From Candidatus Stahliibacteriota bacterium (GTDB lineage: Bacteria > Hydrothermota > Tepidihabitantia > B3-TA06): a stretch of 7,325 bases of DNA. Positions within the stretch are counted from its first letter, which is position 1; every line of letters starts with the position of its first letter. The position numbers were made by a program, and so were the translations under genes. Under the pieces are notes generated by a model that saw only the letters and a list, made by a program, of their open reading frames with translations, did no database searches and was not told where the DNA came from. Of the stretch, positions 5,166 to 7,325 are shown piece by piece. The stretch spans positions 1 through 7,325 of the forward strand of contig DAOVCF010000098.1 in NCBI GenBank assembly GCA_030670165.1. The letters run 5' to 3'.

Positions 5166-5326
5166 CTGTTCCTCCTTTGATTGCTCAGTTCTTGAGATTG
5201 AACCTTAATCTTTACCGGACGTTTGTTTGATGCAGCGATAAAATAAAGGTTGGCAAGGACTCCTGCAATGATCAAGGCAGCTATCCAAGTGCCTATGCCT
5301 AGGAGTCCGGCCAGTCCTGCGGTCAT
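5162..5326 (-). CDS. 54-aa single-pass membrane protein
   Basis: This ORF begins with ATG at 5326, overlapping the DUF4097 stop as ATGA, and ends with TGA at 5164-5162, overlapping the ATG of the LiaF-like gene as ATGA. AAGGAG sits 6 nt before the start. The translation begins MTAGLAGLLGIGTWIAALII and has one hydrophobic helix at about 4-32, followed by a basic, polar tail (NKRPVKIKV and QRRNR at the end), which predicts a cytoplasmic C terminus by the positive-inside rule. The ribosome binding site of the LiaF-like gene is encoded within its last codons. Coupling on both sides and good codon continuity make it a real gene that length filters would miss. I do not recognise a family; a small partner of the LiaF-like protein is plausible. 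Confidence 0.82.
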   Translation of the reverse strand: MTAGLAGLLGIGTWIAALIIAGVLANLYFIAASNKRPVKIKVQSQELSNQRRNR

Positions 5327-6189
5327 TTCTCGCTCCTTTTGCGCAGAGTGATGTCACCATGCTTTGTTTTGACGTAAAGTTTTGCCTTAGGTTTCCCTAT
5401 CGTGAACTTGAACTCCTCTACGTCTTCAGGGGTTTCGAATTCGAAGTCGCTTAGTATGCTTCCTTTCCTGGGTTTTACCAGGGTTATCTCCAGATTTGCC
5501 TCCTCAGGTAAGGTAAGAGTGATATCGCCTGAGCCTACTTCCACCTTTCCGCCTTTGCATTCGGCAAAGTCAAGGTTTGCGTCTCCTGAGCCCAGAGCCA
5601 CGCTGACCTCACCTGATATCTGGGTCCCGTCCAGATCGCCTGAGCCGAGCGCAACCCGAATATCTCCGCTGATTTGTTTAAGGTCCGTATCACCTGAACC
5701 GCATCGGAAGGTAAGCGTGCCATCCAGGTTGGAAGCCGATACGTCGCCTGCAGCCGCTTTTATGTCAACGTTCTGAGATTTGATTACGGTTATATCCAGA
5801 TCGCCTGACATGGTTTTAAGCGCCAGTTCGTTTTCGGTTTCGGAAACCTTATGTCCGTTGCGGAGCTTGATGCGAATCTTGCGCTCGTCGTCGCCTTTGA
5901 TGGTTACGTCGCCTGATACGACCTTTATAACGAGCCGATCCTTGGGGTTAAACTCTAATTCCTTTTCCTCGCCTGAACCGGCGAACCAGATGCTGCTTTC
6001 TATCATATCAGGTAGTCCCTTGAGAGAAAGCTCCACCTTACGCGCGATGCGCTTACCGAGGTCAGGACCTGGCACGTGCCTCGGACCCCAGCGGTAGGTT
6101 TCACCCAAGGCGTTAAGGAGTTTGGTCGCCTCCTCAGCGGTTATCTTGCCTTCTTCCAGCAACTTAAGAATTCGTTCTCTTTCTTCCAT
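5323..6189 (-). CDS. DUF4097 beta-solenoid protein with N-terminal SHOCT-like module (YvlB/LiaX-like)
   Basis: The 288-residue protein starts at ATG 6189 with AAAGGAGG 5 nt upstream. Residues 3-28 (RERILKLLEEGKITAEEATK) are the SHOCT-like hairpin known from YvlB and LiaX. From about residue 85 a DUF4097 region follows, made of short strands with recurring SGD or AGD turns at 92, 128, 147, 165, 174, 183, 192, 201 and 220; the five turns at 165-201 recur every 9 residues. There is no signal peptide, lipobox or membrane helix, so it is likely cytoplasmic unless carried by the membrane partners encoded next. LiaX of Enterococcus, with the same two parts, works in the response to membrane-active antimicrobials; a comparable role here is inference. 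The start overlaps the upstream methyltransferase by 26 nt. Confidence 0.88.
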   Translation of the reverse strand: MEERERILKLLEEGKITAEEATKLLNALGETYRWGPRHVPGPDLGKRIARKVELSLKGLPDMIESSIWFAGSGEEKELEFNPKDRLVIKVVSGDVTIKGDDERKIRIKLRNGHKVSETENELALKTMSGDLDITVIKSQNVDIKAAAGDVSASNLDGTLTFRCGSGDTDLKQISGDIRVALGSGDLDGTQISGEVSVALGSGDANLDFAECKGGKVEVGSGDITLTLPEEANLEITLVKPRKGSILSDFEFETPEDVEEFKFTIGKPKAKLYVKTKHGDITLRKRSEK

Positions 6190-6733
6190 TTCTTCCTCCT
6201 TTGTTTAATCTCACGAAACTATAAGTCTTTTCGCTTCGCCCATATAGCTTGAACAGGCCGCTGCCTTCGATCTGTGTGAGTATCTCATCTTTCTGCATGT
6301 GGTGATCGCTGAAAGATAGGATTCCATTCAGCTTCAATACGCGGTTCAACTCAGAAAGAACGTCATCCGGATTGCTCAGATTGTGGAAGACATCGTACAG
6401 AAGAACCATATCCAGGCTCTCGGCACGAAGGCTGGTATCGCAATCCGATTGGATGGTTTCGATATTGCCGAGTTCTTTTTTCTCTGCAGCTTTTGCTACC
6501 ATCTGTGATGCCAGGGGATGGATGTCCAGGGCGTACACCTTGCCTTGTTCGCCTACCAGCTCGGCAGCCGCAATAGAATGTCCGCCAGGGCCGCATCCGA
6601 AATCGAGAATCCTGTATCCGGGTTTTACGCCTGCATCTTTCAGAATCTTGCGAGGCGGGTTCTTTTTGTTGCGTCGGTTCATTGCCGCGCACATCATCCT
6701 GAATCCGACGTTGCTTATAAATCTATCTGCCAT
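6164..6733 (-). CDS. Class I SAM-dependent methyltransferase
   Basis: The 189-residue protein has the AdoMet-binding motif RILDFGCGPGGHS (residues 41-53), the acidic end of strand 2 in VYALDIHPLA, motif DMVLLYDVFHNLSNPDDVL, and RVLKLNGILSF, all typical of the Methyltransf_11/25 group. An N-terminal helical segment (FRMMCAAMNRRNKKNPPRKI) precedes the core. The substrate is unknown. Three starts are possible: ATG 6778, 6736 and 6733. I choose 6733, because GGAGG at 6742-6738 ends 4 nt upstream, a spacing seen elsewhere in the window. ATG 6778 has no ribosome binding site and lies inside a 15-codon ORF with its own site. The last 14 codons overlap the ribosome binding site and start of the DUF4097 gene, giving a basic tail that may be under little selection. 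Confidence 0.88.
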   Translation of the reverse strand: MADRFISNVGFRMMCAAMNRRNKKNPPRKILKDAGVKPGYRILDFGCGPGGHSIAAAELVGEQGKVYALDIHPLASQMVAKAAEKKELGNIETIQSDCDTSLRAESLDMVLLYDVFHNLSNPDDVLSELNRVLKLNGILSFSDHHMQKDEILTQIEGSGLFKLYGRSEKTYSFVRLNKGGRNGRKRTNS

Positions 6734-6743
6734 CATTCCTCCG

Positions 6744-6791
6744 TTAGTCGCAGCAGCCGAAGGCCATGAACTCGACATCCTTTGCGTCCAC
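6744..6791 (-). CDS. Candidate 15-aa cysteine-containing microprotein
   Basis: A GTG at 6791 has AAGGAGG 4 nt upstream, and the frame runs 15 codons to TAA at 6746-6744, predicting MDAKDVEFMAFGCCD. The stop lies 1 nt before the GGAGG of the methyltransferase gene. The preceding 29-aa ORF ends 17 nt upstream. The full-strength ribosome binding site has no other start codon to serve, since the methyltransferase has its own. The terminal GCCD with vicinal cysteines could bind a metal or a thiol reagent. It may alternatively be a leader ORF that controls the methyltransferase by translational coupling. I know of no family. Confidence 0.45.
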   Translation of the reverse strand: MDAKDVEFMAFGCCD

Positions 6792-6808
6792 TTCGCCTCC
6801 TTGAATCT

Positions 6809-6898
6809 TTAGTTGCCGACGAACAGCCCGCGAAGCAGATTCTTCAAAAACTGATCGTCGGGTTTTGTTCTTTTAATGATCGGCTTGCTTTTACTCAC
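6809..6898 (-). CDS. Candidate 29-aa basic small protein
   Basis: A GTG at 6898 has AAAGGAGG with a 5-nt spacer, the same ribosome binding sequence as the DUF4097 gene. The frame runs 29 codons to TAA at 6811-6809. The start is lysine-rich (MSKSKPIIKRTKPDDQ) and the end is amphipathic (FLKNLLRGLFVGN), so it could associate with membrane or fold as a short helix. It starts 11 nt after the stop of the DUF2089 regulator, and the site overlaps that stop region. No domain is recognised. Its place between regulator and methyltransferase, and the strong site with no other start to serve, support expression. Confidence 0.55.
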   Translation of the reverse strand: MSKSKPIIKRTKPDDQFLKNLLRGLFVGN

Positions 6899-6909
6899 GT
6901 CTTCCTCCT

Positions 6910-7290
6910 TTATTCTTCTGACTCTTCTTTCCTGATGAGCTTTACCGCGTCCTCTGCGGAGAGCTCGCCTGCTTCAAGTTTATCAAGTACGTCACTTATC
7001 TCTTCATGGGAGGCTCTTGAGGTTACGATCCCCATCTTGGCCAGCAATGCGTCCAGCCGCGAACGCACCGTAGGGTAGGAGAGCGCAAGTTCCCTTTGTA
7101 CGTCTCTTAGGCTGCCCCTGGAGTGCAGGAAGATCATCAAAAACTCGTGCTCCTCGTCTGTAAGCCGCGCGAATATAGGAACTTCGAACTCCCCACGGAT
7201 CTTTATCTTGCAGTCGCGACAGCTAAGTTCCGAAATATAAAGACTTCCGTTGCACACCGGGCAGCGTCCGATGAGTTTCTTTTCAGTCAT
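6910..7290 (-). CDS. DUF2089 transcriptional regulator: zinc ribbon, HTH and SHOCT-like module
   Basis: The 126-residue protein has an N-terminal zinc ribbon with C10/C13 and C24/C27 (GRCPVCNG and LSCRDCKI), then a sigma-region-4-like helix-turn-helix at about 43-88 (RLTDEEHEFLMIF, SLRDVQRELALSYPTVRSRL), and a C-terminal SHOCT-like hairpin at about 95-121 (HEEISDVLDKLEAGELSAED). This is the DUF2089 layout. DUF2089 proteins are often annotated as putative DNA-binding or anti-sigma-like regulators, without firm function. As the first gene of the operon it is the probable local regulator and may act on its own promoter. The ATG at 7290 has no ribosome binding site but lies 6 nt from a perfect -10 box, so the transcript is predicted to be leaderless. 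The hairpin shared with three downstream proteins could let it sense their state. Confidence 0.88.
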   Translation of the reverse strand: MTEKKLIGRCPVCNGSLYISELSCRDCKIKIRGEFEVPIFARLTDEEHEFLMIFLHSRGSLRDVQRELALSYPTVRSRLDALLAKMGIVTSRASHEEISDVLDKLEAGELSAEDAVKLIRKEESEE

Positions 7291-7296
7291 AGGCTA

Positions 7297-7324
7297 ATTA
7301 TAGTGAATTTTTGAACTTTGTCAA
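7297..7324 (-). promoter_or_regulatory. Consensus promoter of the DUF2089/DUF4097 operon
   Basis: On the minus strand TTGACA occupies 7324-7319 and TATAAT 7302-7297, with a 16-nt spacer; both boxes are perfect. The ATG of the DUF2089 gene starts 6 nt after the -10 box, so the predicted transcription start falls on or next to the A of the ATG. The spacer contains AAGTTCAA, as does the promoter at 617-644. TTGA and TCAA arms around the -35 region give a short imperfect symmetry that might be an operator, but this is weak. Confidence 0.88.
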
Positions 7325-7325
7325 G

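Noticed and set aside
6734..6778. ATG 6778 as start of the class I methyltransferase
   Set aside because: It has no spaced ribosome binding site and overlaps a 15-codon ORF that does; GGAGG at 6742-6738 supports the internal start at 6733.
1..7325. CRISPR array, transposase, prophage or rRNA/tRNA genes
   Set aside because: I found no regularly spaced repeats, transposase motifs, phage genes or structural RNA genes in either strand.

Overview
The window looks like chromosomal DNA of an uncultured bacterium with about 50% G+C. It has strong AAAGGAGG-type ribosome binding sites, tightly coupled operons and short intergenic repeats of the CATTGCGAGGAGCGAAGC type. A divergent PilM/N/O-like set suggests a diderm lineage. 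I would guess a candidate phylum (WOR-3, TA06 or Zixibacteria-like), but this is only an inference and no marker gene is present.

Layout. (1) Positions 1-350 hold no gene I can support: three small inverted repeats (27-44, 51-63, 79-100) and a degenerate repeat copy (130-172). (2) Positions 351-644, minus strand: a promoter, a 24-codon ORF starting at the predicted transcript start, then a 55-residue zinc-ribbon protein. (3) Positions 645-823: a divergent intergenic stretch with one hairpin. (4) Positions 824-3608, plus strand: a promoter, PilM-, PilN- and PilO-like genes joined by 1- and 4-nt overlaps, then mazG, whose stop codon lies inside a 32-nt near-perfect inverted repeat. (5) Positions 3609-3767: a convergent intergenic stretch with the clearer copy of the repeat. 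(6) Positions 3768-7324, minus strand: one long, tightly packed operon. In transcription order it encodes a DUF2089 zinc-ribbon/HTH regulator, a 29-aa ORF, a 15-aa ORF, a class I methyltransferase, a DUF4097 protein, a 54-aa membrane protein, a LiaF-like four-helix membrane protein, a small SHOCT-like protein and an isoprenylcysteine/phospholipid-type membrane methyltransferase. Four ORFs of this operon or of the 351-644 operon are very short (15 to 54 codons) and easily missed.

Two signals stand out. First, three separate transcription units start with the same architecture, CTTGACA, 16-nt spacer, TATAAT or TATACT, exactly 6 nt, then ATG. Transcription would begin at or next to the A of the ATG, so the first gene of each unit would be leaderless, while downstream genes have ribosome binding sites. 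Second, four proteins of the right-hand operon (regulator, DUF4097 protein, LiaF-like protein, small SHOCT-like protein) carry the same short helical-hairpin module (pattern LEEGKIxxEEAxxLL) at either the N or the C terminus. The set resembles the envelope-stress cassettes of Firmicutes (YvlB/LiaX, LiaF-like proteins) but with a DUF2089 regulator and two methyltransferases. I infer an envelope-sensing or envelope-modifying system in which the shared module mediates assembly.
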